Shown here one piece after another: positions 25,486 through 36,412 of a stretch of 64,000 nt of DNA. The first letter of the stretch is position 1. Each line of letters starts with the position of its first letter. The stretch is from NCBI GenBank assembly GCA_032622095.1, contig CP136064.1:141003954-141067953 (forward strand), in the 5' to 3' direction. Source of the DNA: Siphonodentalium dalli (taxonomy: Eukaryota; Mollusca; Scaphopoda; Gadilida; Siphonodentaliidae). A model generated the notes under the pieces. The model was not told the origin of the DNA. It was given only the letters and a program-made list of their open reading frames with translations, and made no database searches. The translations under genes and the position numbers were made by a program.

Positions 25486-26026
25486 TATTCATTAACTAGT
25501 TGATATGTTTTCACCATGTGCGATTATCTCTCTGGAAAAAATATTAAAATAAACGTACTCGGCTAATACCGTAGCCTGTTGCCTGTAAGGTTGTACACAC
25601 TACACAACCGATCACAATTCATCGTAATATAACTACGCCGCACATGCTGGACTCGGGAATCGGGAATGCAGTTATTTACTGTTATTGCATTGAATAATAT
25701 TGTGACTCGGGGAAAATAAAATGGATAGTTTAATTCATGCAAAATCAGTCAAAATATATAATACAACATGAAGGGTGCCAATGTTCGTCGTTCTACACTT
25801 TGACAGCAACTGAATTTCATCAAAGGAAATATAAATGCAGTTATTAAACACATTGACCGTTTTGGTCACTTTGGAATCATTATTTTGTAACGAGTCAACG
25901 AAGGGTTAGCTTTCACTGGGGTTTTGGAAAGCGAACGAGACTCAACAAGTCATCTCTGCATTTACACGCAAAAGCTGCGAACTTAGCAGTTAGCACATGT
26001 ATATACTTGGTATTCAAGTGACCAAA

Positions 26027-26419
26027 CTATTCACTCTTAATTTCACTGGCTTTTGCAGTTTGTACCAGTGACGGAAAGTGTAAGTTCAAGTTGTTGCGGG
26101 CCCAGATTAACATTTCTGCGTTATAGTTGGAGAGACTGTGCCATTGGTCCGTTAATATGTTCCCTCCAACTGAATTTACTCTCTCACTGGCACAATTCGT
26201 CGCTTGAAAACCGAGTATATCCTTCGCAGTTGTAGCGAGTAAAGGCAATGACGACTGGTTCAATTTCCAAAACTCCAGTGGAGAGTCATCCCTTTTTAAT
26301 AACCCAACACGCGAGTATGCCTCCATTTCCTTGGTTAGCCGTACATATAATAAATTGTCACCAGGCAATTTGTGATCATCGGACCGGATATTTTCTGATG
26401 ACTGCGATAAAAATGGCAC
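26027..26419 (-). pseudogene. hAT transposase C-terminal (dimerisation) fragment
   Basis: A 130-residue minus-strand frame with the hAT C-terminal signature in order: 'DSPLEFWKLNQSSLPLLA', then 'AKDILGFQATNCASERVNS', then a 'NILTDQWHSLSNYNAEMLIW' segment. The SER-x-xS core and the Leu-rich tail match the hAT family dimerisation region as generally known. The zinc-finger (BED) and RNase H-like catalytic parts are missing. They would lie at higher coordinates, but the element's right terminus is only 125 bp away. The copy is therefore an internally deleted, non-functional remnant. Confidence 0.8.
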
Positions 26420-26447
26420 GATCTTTGCGCGTTATATTTTATGTTGT

Positions 26448-26544
26448 TAAGATTCGTTTTGAGACGAATCGGACGAATGATATCGAATCGAATCATCGGG
26501 AGTATATCGAATCGAATCAAATCTCGAACCTTCGCCGGGCCCTA
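26448..26544 (-). repeat. hAT right terminal and subterminal repeats
   Basis: Clusters of GAATCGAATC-type motifs and the terminus GGGCCCTA, mirror of the left end. The AGTCTATA duplication follows at 26545-26552. Confidence 0.8.
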
Positions 26545-26552
26545 AGTCTATA

Positions 26553-27785
26553 CTATACTGGCACTAGCACTGGGGACTTTCTGTTCCTTTATCTTGATCT
26601 ATAAGCTGCTGGAACCAAAGTAGGCTATACTGCACAGGGAATTTTTCACCATTTTTTTCCATGGACAAAGACAAATATCTCAGTAAATTGAGGACATACT
26701 CTAACCAATTTACGAGGCATACAATGAATGTATAATCCTCATATAGAGTGTCGTTCACCAGCTAGTGGCTTTAAATGTGAACAGAGTCCGTCATAAAATA
26801 GACAAGGATGCAAAGTAGATAAACTGATTGACGTGTGGGTATTCCAGCAGTGACGTCAGTGAGTGATTAAATAAGTCCCACTGGAAACGGAACGATGCAA
26901 GTTAGAAGTGTTAAAGTGATATATTCTGAGCGATATGAGGCAAGTTAATTTATGGAATAGAATAGTGCTACACTATTACAAATTACAAATGAACAATGGA
27001 CTATTCCAATTTATACTTTTAGAACTGAATGGGAGAGTCCTTTGTGTCATGAATGGGTTACAGCTTACAATATATTATATAGGGCTAACATATGACAGCT
27101 ATAAATAACTCTTAATTCAACAAACCACATTGTCTCCTGTCTCAAATCTCTCACAGTGAAGCCTGTATTAATTAATTGTAAGTTACTTGGGTTATCATCA
27201 GGAAATCTCAAATCTGGATATTAATTCTTAATTCTGTATCTTTGGTCTGATAAACTCGCAAACCAAATTTGGTTCCGATCAGATAAATAATGCATGCATG
27301 AATTCTAAGTTGAAAAATGGCCATAACTCCGTAAAAAAAAACTTTGGATCAAACTAATCGTACCAAATCTGTATTTTAGGCTGAGGAACTCGCATACCAA
27401 ATCGGATAACAAATGTTTGAGTTATAGCAGCATGTGTAAATTCATAAGTCAATAAAGGACCATAACTCTGTAAAAACAAATCTGATCAAACCCATATTCA
27501 AACTTGATCTGTATCTTGGGCTGAGAAACATACAAAAAATTTGGTTACGATCGGATAAAAATTACCAGGGGGAAAACCCCTCCAACACCCACCCCTCGGA
27601 AACTCCTGGATATATCTTCAGAGATTATGTTTAATCCTGGGCCCATGCCTGACATGACACATGCATTGCTAAACCACAAAAGTTTACCCAAAATAAAATT
27701 TGAGCAATTTGCAGTATTTTCTATGTGGCCATTGCCCCCCCCCCCCCCCCCCCCCCAGCAGAAGAAGGTGGGTTTCGGAGACAGA
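26553..27785. other. No gene; repeat fragments and a poly-C tract
   Basis: Holds 'ccataactc(t)g' interspersed repeat fragments (27310-27560), a block sharing 'acaatggactattcc' with 18.85 kb, and a C tract (27737-27757). It is the spacer between the hAT element and the end of the SAM-domain gene. Confidence 0.55.
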
Positions 27786-27792
27786 TGATAGC

Positions 27793-27798
27793 TTTAAT
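27793..27798 (-). terminator. Candidate polyadenylation signal (ATTAAA) of the SAM gene
   Basis: ATTAAA on the minus strand, about 25 nt downstream of the stop at 27823. It is a common variant of AATAAA. The short 3' UTR is an inference. Confidence 0.4.
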
Positions 27799-27822
27799 TG
27801 TACAGCATTGTTCCACGGCTTA

Positions 27823-28092
27823 TTATAACTTTAGTGCCTTTATACTCTTTATGATGCGGTCCCTGTGATCCCAAGCAGTTATGTCCATTAAAACGAGGTC
27901 TTTGTGCGATATATTGCCGATATATGAGAGAGATTCCCATCCATTGTCGATAAATTTATCACAGTACTCCATCATTCCAATCCCCTGTAGCCACTGTGCT
28001 ATCGAGGTTGGCTGAACAAGCTCATCATAGGTATCATCTGGTTCAGCTGCAGTTGAAGCAACATGTGGATTGGTAGGTGGAGCAGCAGAGGC
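27823..28092 (-). CDS. Terminal exon encoding a SAM domain
   Basis: A 270-bp exon with acceptor 'aacttacag' (AG at 28094-28093), phase 0 start and stop TAA at 27823-27825. It encodes 89 residues: a short Ala/Pro/Thr linker with DDTYDEL, then a SAM domain from about residue 31 to the end. The SAM core reads SIAQWLQGIGMMEY, then FIDNGWESLSYIG, then DLVLMDITAWDHRDRII and a final helix KSIKALK; the spacing of the five helices and the GI-x-x-x-x-HR-x-x-I segment fit the family. SAM domains mediate protein-protein and sometimes lipid or RNA binding. The NGW-x-x-L pattern and C-terminal position after a proline-rich stretch resemble SHIP2-type inositol phosphatases, but other scaffolds (ANKS, CASKIN, SHANK) cannot be excluded. 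It pairs in phase with the exon at 33888-34142. Confidence 0.8.
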   Translation of the reverse strand, partial: ASAAPPTNPHVASTAAEPDDTYDELVQPTSIAQWLQGIGMMEYCDKFIDNGWESLSYIGNISHKDLVLMDITAWDHRDRIIKSIKALKL

Positions 28093-28869
28093 CTGTAAGT
28101 TAAATAAATGAACCTGTCAATGGCAATGTCGCTTAACTCAAAGAAATTATTTATTTGTGTGATCTATTATGGTTCTCTGAGAAACCGGGACTAATTAAAT
28201 TGCAAATATCAAACAAAAGTATTATAGTAAGACATGACAATGTTAAATTACAATTCTATTCAAGCTACAACTTTATTATATGCTCCTCTCCCTTGTGTGT
28301 ACAGAAAATATTGATTCATTTCATTCTGGGCTCAAAATGTGTGCTGCTATCTCCGAAATTCAAGGCCCCTACAGTAATTAAAGCACATTCCAGGCCACAG
28401 ATGATCATTTTAAAATTCAATGCTATTTCAATTTTTCAAGGCCATGCAACAGAAGTGCAAAATTTGGAAATTAAAATGTGTAAACCACAAAAACATGAAA
28501 TTCCAAGGATTTCTACCTTAATAGCTGAAATCTAAGGGAAAGTTTTCGATTTCAAGGATGATGAGCTGGAATTTGTCTTAATTATATGCAGGGATAGATC
28601 ACTTGAAAAATGTTGGTTTTAATAAAGAATTTAGTAATGCCAAGAGTGAAATCCAAGATGATTGCCAGTGGCCAAGTTTTTGATAGAAAAACATTCAATA
28701 GATCTGATCTAAAGGTCACCCAGAAGATAGCTTGGGGTCAATCAGATGGAAAATGTTATTTGTGGGGCACAGCAAAGGAGTTAGTCGTGCAAAGAGTAAC
28801 AAGGGGTACGCATCTAAGATGCTTTTGTCGAGTTTTTTGGTAGTCAAACCAAACTTCTGCCAATAAGGT

Positions 28870-29690
28870 GCACAACTCCGGGAAAAAAAATTGGACAGTG
28901 GTATATAATTGCAATAGACCTATATACCAAATATCAATTGAATCCGTTGAATCCGTTAATATTTCATTGAGTTATCGCACTATTAAATGGTGATAAAATT
29001 GTGATTAAAATAGACAAACTAAGACCCATAACTCCGGAAAAAAAATTCGGACAACCAGGTTTTCGAACTCGTCCGAGATATTGTTGCAATAGACTCATAT
29101 ACCAAATATTGTTTAAATCGGTTAATATTTCATTGAGTTATCGCGCTATAAACAGTGATAACATTGCTAAAAATAGACAAACTAAGACCCATAACTCTGC
29201 AAAAACAAATTCGGACAAACCTGGTTTGCGAACTTGTCCGAGATATTGTTGCAGGAGACTCATAAACCAAATATTGTTGAAATCGGTTAATATTTCATCG
29301 AGTTATCGCGCTAACAGTGATAAAATTGCTAAAAATAGACAAACTAAGACCCATAACTCCGCGAAAAAAATTCGGACAAACCTGGTTTTCGAACTCTTCC
29401 GAAATATTGAGGCAGGAGACTCCTATACCAAATATTGTTGAAATCGGTTAATATTTCATCGAGTTATCGCGCTAACGGTGATAAAATTGCTAAAAATAGA
29501 CAAACTAAGACCCATAACTCCGGAAACAAAATTCGGACAAACCTGGTTTTCGAACTCGTCCGAGATATTGTTGCAAGAATCTCATACATCTAATATTGTT
29601 GAAATTGGTTAATATTTGCGTGAGTTATCGCGCTATCAGTGAAAAACTTAACTAAAAAACATCTAAGATAGATAACTCTTGTTAAAATGT
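28870..29690 (+). repeat. ~161-bp tandem array, five units
   Basis: Units repeat 'acaaactaagacccataact', 'gaaatcggttaatatttcat' and 'gagttatcgcgctaa' with a period of about 161 bp. The outer units are more diverged. The long frame across it (146 codons) is a product of the period, not a gene. Confidence 0.9.
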
Positions 29691-31102
29691 TCGGACGTGA
29701 CCCGTTGTCTACAGGCAGTAAATAGTCATTGGGAGCAACTGACATACCAAATTTTTTTGGAATCGACTAAAAACTAATATGGCTGCTCAATAATAGCCAT
29801 GATTTTGATTTAAATTTTAAAATATTTCTTTGATAAATGTGTGTGCCGATGGATTCAAATACGAAATTTAAAATGGCTGCTGTTGGCCATGTTTTTCAAA
29901 ACATTTGGTAGGTAGATAAGGAATGTGGCCTGGACCAAGTTAATTGGGCCAACAATGTTGGTTGGGTCAACTTTGGTTTTAACGTTGAAAACATAATGAA
30001 CTAGAATGCACTCAGAGATGTTGCCAACGTGTGCAAAAATGTAATAAAAAATAATTAAAAAAATAATTTCACTGTATTTTACTTAATTTATTGAATTTAA
30101 TTTAATGTTAGAAAAAAAAGACAATTACCATTTCTCAGTTCATCACAGATAAAAGGCAAATTACTATATTAATCATTTAAGTAATTAAAACCAATTCCAT
30201 GTTGCCAAAAGGATGAGACTTTAATATCGATTACATTTATTTCAGCGGCATATTTTCATTTTCACTTTCCGATAGTCAAAGTTGACCAAAGGAGCAATTA
30301 TAAGAAATAATTAATACCATTTGTGTAAATATTGATAACAGCCAATATGCAACAATAAATATCAATAATTAATCAATAATTAATCAATAACGATCATTCT
30401 ATGTAATAATAAACTCTTCAAACGGTGTTTGTGTCAACAAATGCATTTTGTTTTGTGTTACATCATTCGTCGTATTTGACCCGGAACTCGGCTGAAGGTT
30501 AGGCTATTCAGCCTATTGCGTCGAATTACGAAATCGCGTTTTGAATGTCTCTCTTTTCCCGCACGATAAAAAGAGGTCTTCGCACGAACCAAAAATGATA
30601 AAATTTCCCAATTATAAGTAAAAATACCCAAATGAAGGAGTCTATGTAGGTCCCGAAGGAGTCTATAGAATCTTTGATGTAGAGTTCTGATGGAGAAAAT
30701 GTAGGTCGATCTATTTTGTCATAACTCTGACGTATTTTGACCTGGGAGAAAAAATCAAAATCGAGGCTCACTACGAGCATGCCAGTTTTAAATGTAGAAA
30801 CAGGGAACCCCGACAAATGGCGATAATGGCGACAAACAAATAATCGAAAACAACACATAAAATAAACATAGCATAACATTTTGTGATGTCATGGAGTGAA
30901 ACGGAGTAGAGTGACACCAAGGTACGAATCTGTCTGATCGCCATACTGTTGCGCGAGCGAATGTAACTAGGCATTCTGTGAGGTTAGTGGATGCATTATA
31001 TGTCGATGTGGGCTCAACGATGGCCCAACATTGGTCACCAGATAGGAAAATTGGTTGATTACATCGCAGGATGACGCAGCATTATTTTAACATCATTCTT
31101 AA

Positions 31103-31415
31103 CTCTTTTAGTGCCAGGCTTATTTTGTAGGTTTAGTGCCAGGGAATTTTACGTTTTTCATGGGCATCAAAATTATTACTATGAATACTTGGTGATAGTT
31201 TTGAGTTATAACATGCCCCTACGGATTTATCCAGTTTGTTTTTAAATTCGCTAAAGCATGCTTTAAGCATACCCAAAAAAAAATTTCCCCAAAAAAAACA
31301 AAAAAACAATTTGTTTTGTTTTTTTAAATATTTTTTTAGGGCCGATTTTATCGGCCCTGGCAATCTACAGACCGTAAATTAGGGCCGATAAGATCGGCCC
31401 CTGGCACTGAAAGAG
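31103..31415. mobile_element. 313-bp TTAA-target MITE
   Basis: The ends CTCTTTTAGTGCCAGG and inverted CCTGGCACTGAAAGAG are flanked by TTAA (31099-31102 and 31416-31419). GGGCCGAT/ATCGGCCC palindromes lie near the right end. A third TTAA family in this window; its terminal sequence is distantly like CCCTTTGAACC of the 22.6-kb element. Confidence 0.85.
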
Positions 31416-33887
31416 TTAAAACAGGCTGCATGTTTTCTTGTTCAAATAACGCTTTGGATTATTAACTGAACCTGCATTTGCGCAGTGAATTTTAATTCTC
31501 ATTTAACTGATTATTATTTGGATTATTATGCACCACTAATACAACATTCACAGGCTAAGTTCGAATTTGGTCACGGTCCGATGATTTTTGATGGAGTTTA
31601 ATATGCCCTTTTTTTTTACTTAGAAATCGCTGTATTTTTGTTTTGTCCGCATGGTAATTTGAGTAATTTTCAAGAGAATTTCTTTTTATTTGGTACAGGG
31701 CTCACATTTGAGCAGATACAGGCCAAGTTCAAATATCGTCATGGTCCGATGATTTTTGAGTGAGTTATGCCCATTTTTGACTGTTTTCGGGTTTTCCGCA
31801 TAGTAACTTGAGTAATATTCAACAGATTTCTTAATATCTGGCATGTGGTTCTCATTTGAGACACAGACCATGTTCTATTTTATTCCATTTAGAAATAATA
31901 ATTTTTGTGTTATCTTAATGATAAAACGAGAGTCGTACAGTGATGGCATTTATCCTGTTGGGTCGTTAAGACCTGACAGCTATAAGAGAGACGTGTGGGT
32001 GATTGGTTATAAAGCTAAGAATAGAACCAAAACAAGATCACGTGCCCGATTGTGTCAGTCGCTAAATATAGATTCGATGGAACATGCGTATCGATACACA
32101 AATTTAATTGGTAGGATTAACGGGCAGTATTATATGATCATTAATAAGACTTAATCTAGCAATATCTGCCTGTTAACTTATTCACAATGTTACTGCGAAA
32201 AAAGGTGATATATAACCATGATGCTTATCATAGTCAGCAAATCGGGAGAGTGGAACTATTTTGTCAAAAGGACTTAACCAAGTTGTTACAGGGCCAAGGT
32301 CTTTTCGCAAGATTCAAAAATCGGAGAAAGTAGGTTTTGTTTGAAACCCACCCTCCCACCCCCTTTCTTCTTTGTTTTTTTAAACTTATGGTATTTGCAT
32401 GCCCCTGATCTGGCAGACATCACTAACCAGGTGGTCTAGTGTCTCGTTTCGGGTCCTTTAAAGGACAGCATGTTCCCACAGGCTCAGCTTGATATGTTGT
32501 TGGTATGGCGCATGATGGGCCAAAACAGGAAGAGACTCTAAACAAGAATGGATAACTGAACAGTGAACACCCTACCAATAATTTCGTGACTACCTTTTTC
32601 ATTAACAATTCATTAAAGGTAGTCAATCAGGCAAACCTGTCTTTGTTGTGTTACGACCCTGTAGAATAAATTGAATATTCTTCAAAAGAATCTCTTGATA
32701 CTTGAGTCAAACTTTGCCAGAATTTGAATTCTTTATTCATAAAAAAAGCCATCGTCCCAAAAAGCAACCTCGATTCAGGAGACTTAGAAATCAATATTTA
32801 GTTTTATTGTCCGGATGATAACTTGAGCATTAATCAACAGAATTTCTTGATATTTGTTACGTGGTTCTCATTTGAGAAGACGCAGGTCATGTTCGAATTT
32901 TGTCACAATTTCTAAGTCGAAAAAGGGGCAAAACTCCGTCAAAATTGATCGAACTATCAACCACATTCGAACTTGGCCTGCGTCTTATTAAATGTGAACC
33001 ACGTACCAAATCTCAAGAAATTCTGTTGAATGTTATCATGTGGACAAGGATGGGTGGACGGTTCAGATCAAATAATCAAAACTGGAGTTATCGGTCGCAA
33101 ACCAAAAATTTTAACAGACGGACAGGCAGATGGACGGAGAGACTGATTAAATAATATGACCTTTTAAAAAAAAAGGGCATATAAAAATAAGAAAGGTGAC
33201 AGTCACCTTGGAATAAGTCAATTTTACTTGTAAACGAAAGGCCGATTACGATCAGCAGATGTTTAACCCATACCTTGGTGATAGTGATTAGCTATTTCAG
33301 CTTGGACGCTAAAATCCATAAACCATAACTCCGTTAAAAAAAATCGGATGAAACCCAAATTTGGTTTCGATTAGATAAATTGTTTTTGAGTCATTGCAGC
33401 ATGCATGAATTCTAAGGTGAAGAAGGGCCATAACTCTGTAACAAACAAAAAACTCTGATCATACGCATATTCATGTGGCTGAGAATAAAAACTGTGGTGT
33501 GTTTGCTAGTAAAATGGAGTTCTATATGGAAAACTCGTGAGCACATTAAAATCCAGTGGACTTCAATGGAAACTCCACAGTAGTTCCGATGAATGTAAAA
33601 AAAACTCTGCCAGTCCAGGAAACTATATGCTATAACGTAACAAACTCCACCGGAAACTATAACTCCGATGAAGGTAACAAAAACTCTGCAATGTTTTACG
33701 CTATTTCCCTTACCAGAGAGCAGAGTTTTTGAGTGGAGAGCGGAGGAAAAAAACTCTGTTCTCTGGCAGACAGGGTCCGTAAATCAAACACACGTTTTAT
33801 AATACACATGCCAAAGACGCTAATGTCGAGCCAGGTGAAGATAGCATGACCCGTTTTTGGCACCAAGTATAAAATAGAGCTAATTAC

Positions 33888-34142
33888 CTGTTTAGGTTTG
33901 GGTGGTTTCCGTGGTGGTGGATATTTAGGAATTGGCACAGCTACCATATTGCCAGGATTGGGTGTGCACCTCAGTGGCCCACATGCTGCATCAGTTGATG
34001 AATGATTTCCACAGCAATCATTCACTGCATATGGTGGCTTCACAGTCAATATCCGAAGAACTTGTTGGCCACAAGACTGGACACTTGACTGCAAGAGCTT
34101 TGTTCTCTTGCTTGGTACAGGCACTGGTGGGCTTTGTGGAGG
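33888..34142 (-). CDS. Proline-rich internal exon of the SAM gene
   Basis: A 255-bp exon (85 codons, phase 0 at both ends) with acceptor 'attgttgcag' and donor CAG/GTAATT. It encodes a Pro/Lys/Ser-rich segment: PPQSPPVPVPSKRTK near the start and PIPKYPPPRKPPKPK at the end, with a Cys-containing middle (NDCCGN, DAACGPLRC). The P-x-x-P motifs flanked by basic residues are potential SH3-binding sites. Its 3' end is in phase with the SAM exon 5.8 kb downstream, whose start is also Ala/Pro-rich, so one gene is likely. No upstream exon is found in 34.1-64 kb; they may lie beyond the window, or this segment may be a long transposon-filled intron. Confidence 0.65.
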
Positions 34143-34900
34143 CTGCAACAATGCATGCTAATTAATGTTTAATTAATAGTTCACAATTGGACCGCCTTTG
34201 ATTACACTGTTGTTCCATTGGAGACATATTAAGGGTGAATAGCTAATATATAATATAATTAATCAAGGCTAATTATGCATGATCATTATATTATTTTGTG
34301 GCATTTTAATTTGAAAGTTTGACACAGTTATATGTAGTTTTTGGGTCCTGGTAAAATCACAGCTTATGATCCACTGTGCTGCAACTATCAGAGTTGAATG
34401 AAAAATGCCTTGCAAAAAAATTTAACGATAATCAAATCTAAATATTAGGGACAAATTCGGAAAGTTGATGACCTCAGTATACTAGGCTGTGATTTTTTAA
34501 GAATCAGTGCAAGAGGATGGGATACCTTTTTCACATTTATTAACTAATTGTGCTTTAATAAGCGTAAGTGACTTAATGATGATATTGCATTACACTTAAG
34601 CGTAATAGAATTATGACTCTATATTTAATATGCTTATTAAAGTGATAATGTGCAGTGAATATGAACTTTAGTTATCACACAAGAACAAAATAATCAGCAC
34701 TGACAAAAATGTTTACCCCTCCGAGAACATCATGCACCTTATGTCCGAACTTGACCCAGTTATGATCGATATATATCTGCACATTTAGATGTGTCAATCA
34801 TGCCCATCATATATGACATAATATTGTCAAGTCATTTAAATAAGATGGAATGGCTATTGAGGTCAATAAAAGAACTTTCTCTTCATGCATCAAACTAAAC
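34143..34900. other. No feature recognised
   Basis: AT-rich sequence upstream of the proline-rich exon. Nothing beyond short inverted AT motifs is seen. Confidence 0.4.
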
Positions 34901-34904
34901 CAAA

Positions 34905-35528
34905 GTTAGCAAGACGTCTTTTTGAACTTGATAAAGATGACGAAATATACTAAAAAGAAATCGCTTCATGACACAGGTGTTACCTTGACCTTGATGATGC
35001 AATCATGAAAATCGATTATTGTTAGAACATAATTAGGCTATGTTCAATTTATCGAAATAATTAATGTAGTCTATAATTAGTAGTAATTACAGAAAATAAA
35101 ATTAATGTACAGTATATACAAAAGCAGTCCATGCACAAACTTCAAATAATTGTCAGTTAAATGTTATGACTGCATCGAGTATTTATAACTTTTGCGCTGG
35201 AGATTTGCATGGAATTTTTCCATTCATATAATCTCAGGTCTGTAGATGCTCTTTATTTACCATATTAGGATTCATGAAACAACTACGGAATTACTACTAA
35301 ATTGTTAATGCTGAAGTTTACATATACGAATCTCTATACTCTGACTAAAGCATAGAGAACAGAGTAGAGATTCATGGCATGATTGATCTAGAACCCCCCC
35401 CCCCCCCCCCCACCAAAATATGATCATGCAGAATGTAGGCAAAACACCAAAATTTCAGGCTTAAAGTTTAACCCACTGTGGAGTTATAATATTTTTCTTC
35501 TATTGGCGAGTTTTGTTGTCTGCGATGT
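34905..35528. repeat. Interspersed repeat hosting the 35.5-kb foldback element
   Basis: Matches 14470-15130 ('aaagttagcaagac', 'ccttgatgatgcaatc', 'gagatttgcatggaattt') and resumes at 38539 after the inserted element. It contains a C tract at 35394-35411. Confidence 0.75.
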
Positions 35529-35564
35529 CACTGTCGGATACCCGTTTAGGTTCGGACATTCCAA

Positions 35565-35596
35565 GATGGCGGCGCCGAGTAAAGAAGATAAACGGT
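35565..35596 (+). other. First-exon-like sequence in the left arm (inverted copy in the right arm near 38.47-38.50 kb)
   Basis: CCAAGATGGCGGCGCCGAG starts a short frame (ATG GCG GCG CCG AGT AAA GAA GAT AAA CG) that meets a strong donor GTAAGTG. The start context CAAGATGGCGGC is also a classic YY1-type promoter/start motif. The right arm preserves the ATG and the donor-like GTAAGTG in inverted form. It could be a captured host first exon or the first exon of the element's own lost gene. Confidence 0.45.
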
Positions 35597-36327
35597 AAGT
35601 GTATATATTGTCTTCAGGCATCAATTAACGACATCTTTCGGTGATACACCTTGAAACAGTTATGTAGGAATTTGTATGCCCAACACATACGTAACACGGC
35701 TTTCTCGTGACAGACATGTAAATTGTTGTATTTGGCGTGTCAAGTCGTCATAATTTTTCGAAATTTTATCGAGGCGGCGAAATGTTCGCTTTTTCGTATT
35801 TTTCTGGCCCTGGGCTCATGCATCCGCAAATTTATGTATTGTTGTGGGTAGATTAGGTCACCACACATCTTCGGAATGCAAAACCGGCGATATTTTTATT
35901 GTCTAACTCCGAAAAACGACCTTTGAAAATTTCAAAATGTTCAGGTTCGGATTCGCAACATTCGCGATGATTTTGTTCAGGTTCAGACACAATTTTCGTT
36001 CAGGTTCGGACAAATTTGGTTCAGGTTCGGACAATTTTAGTTCAGGTCCGGACGCATCAAAACCTTACCTATAAATGACATGCCTAGGTGCAGTCGCGAT
36101 CTTATTGTGCGTGTTATTAACGAACATGCATTGTTAATTTGTTATATCTAAATATGTCAGCTGAAATTTCCAAATATAGGTGGTAAATTCTCCGAATTAA
36201 TGGGATAAAAGCCACAGTTGAATATGCTCGAGCAATGTCTACTATAAACCAGCTAGTGGGACTTATTACATTTTACATATGAGCAACAGTGGTATTATTA
36301 CTTATCTTCTGAAATATCGGGGACACG

Positions 36328-36412
36328 TGGATATTTAATACCTGGTTCTCGATTTTGAACCCCGAGGCGGAGCCAAGGGGTTTCAAAAAGAGACATCCGG
36401 GTATTAAATCTC
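36328..36412. repeat. Imperfect hairpin in the foldback core
   Basis: 'atttaatacc' and 'ggtattaaat' flank pairing segments 'ttttgaacccc' and 'ggggtttcaaaa', with a GAGGCGGAGCC loop. A second hairpin ('ttacacggcttgttgagggg' with 'ccccctcaaaaagccgtgta') lies at 37678-37768. Confidence 0.7.

Larger units (their letters stand above)
19866..25486. repeat. Three-unit large tandem array
   Basis: Unit 1 is 19866-21799 (about 1.93 kb), unit 2 is 21800-24503 and unit 3 is 24504-25486 (truncated). Each begins 'aaaaactggcagatgtattg'. Unit 2 lacks about 345 bp between its two poly-C positions and gains a 1.1-kb TTAA element. Each unit contains one GGTGACAC element. The units are nearly identical, so the duplications are young. 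Poly-C tracts occur at about 19922, 20196, 24560 and 24832. No host coding sequence is seen. Confidence 0.9.
9861..26544. mobile_element. 16.7-kb hAT-type element
   Basis: The left end TAGGGCCCGGTGAA (9861) and the right end, reverse-complemented TAGGGCCCGGCGAA (ending 26544), form terminal inverted repeats. They are flanked by a perfect 8-bp duplication AGTCTATA (9853-9860 and 26545-26552), the length typical of hAT elements. Both subterminal regions (about 9890-9945 and 26448-26530) hold clusters of GAATCGAAT-type motifs in mirror orientation, a plausible transposase-binding array. The only hAT coding remnant is the C-terminal fragment at 26027-26419, which is also the best class evidence. 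Most of the 16.7 kb consists of later insertions and tandem duplications listed below. Confidence 0.8.
28093..33887 (-). other. 5.8-kb intron of the SAM gene
   Basis: Bounded by donor GTAATT (33887-33882) and the acceptor at 28094-28093. It holds a 161-bp tandem array (28870-29690), a TTAA MITE (31103-31415), 'ccataactc(t)g' repeat fragments (32900-33150, 33310-33450) and otherwise unrecognised AT-rich DNA. No further exon with good splice sites and frame was found. Confidence 0.6.

Noticed and set aside
28155-28535. 126-codon plus-strand frame
   Set aside because: Antisense intronic AT-rich sequence with no domain; composition matches the surrounding repeats.
29001-29441. 146-codon frame
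   Set aside because: Produced by the 161-bp tandem repeat period.
31918-32153. Basic 78-codon plus-strand frame
   Set aside because: Looks somewhat protein-like, but has no recognisable family, no splice support and lies in the intron of the minus-strand SAM gene.
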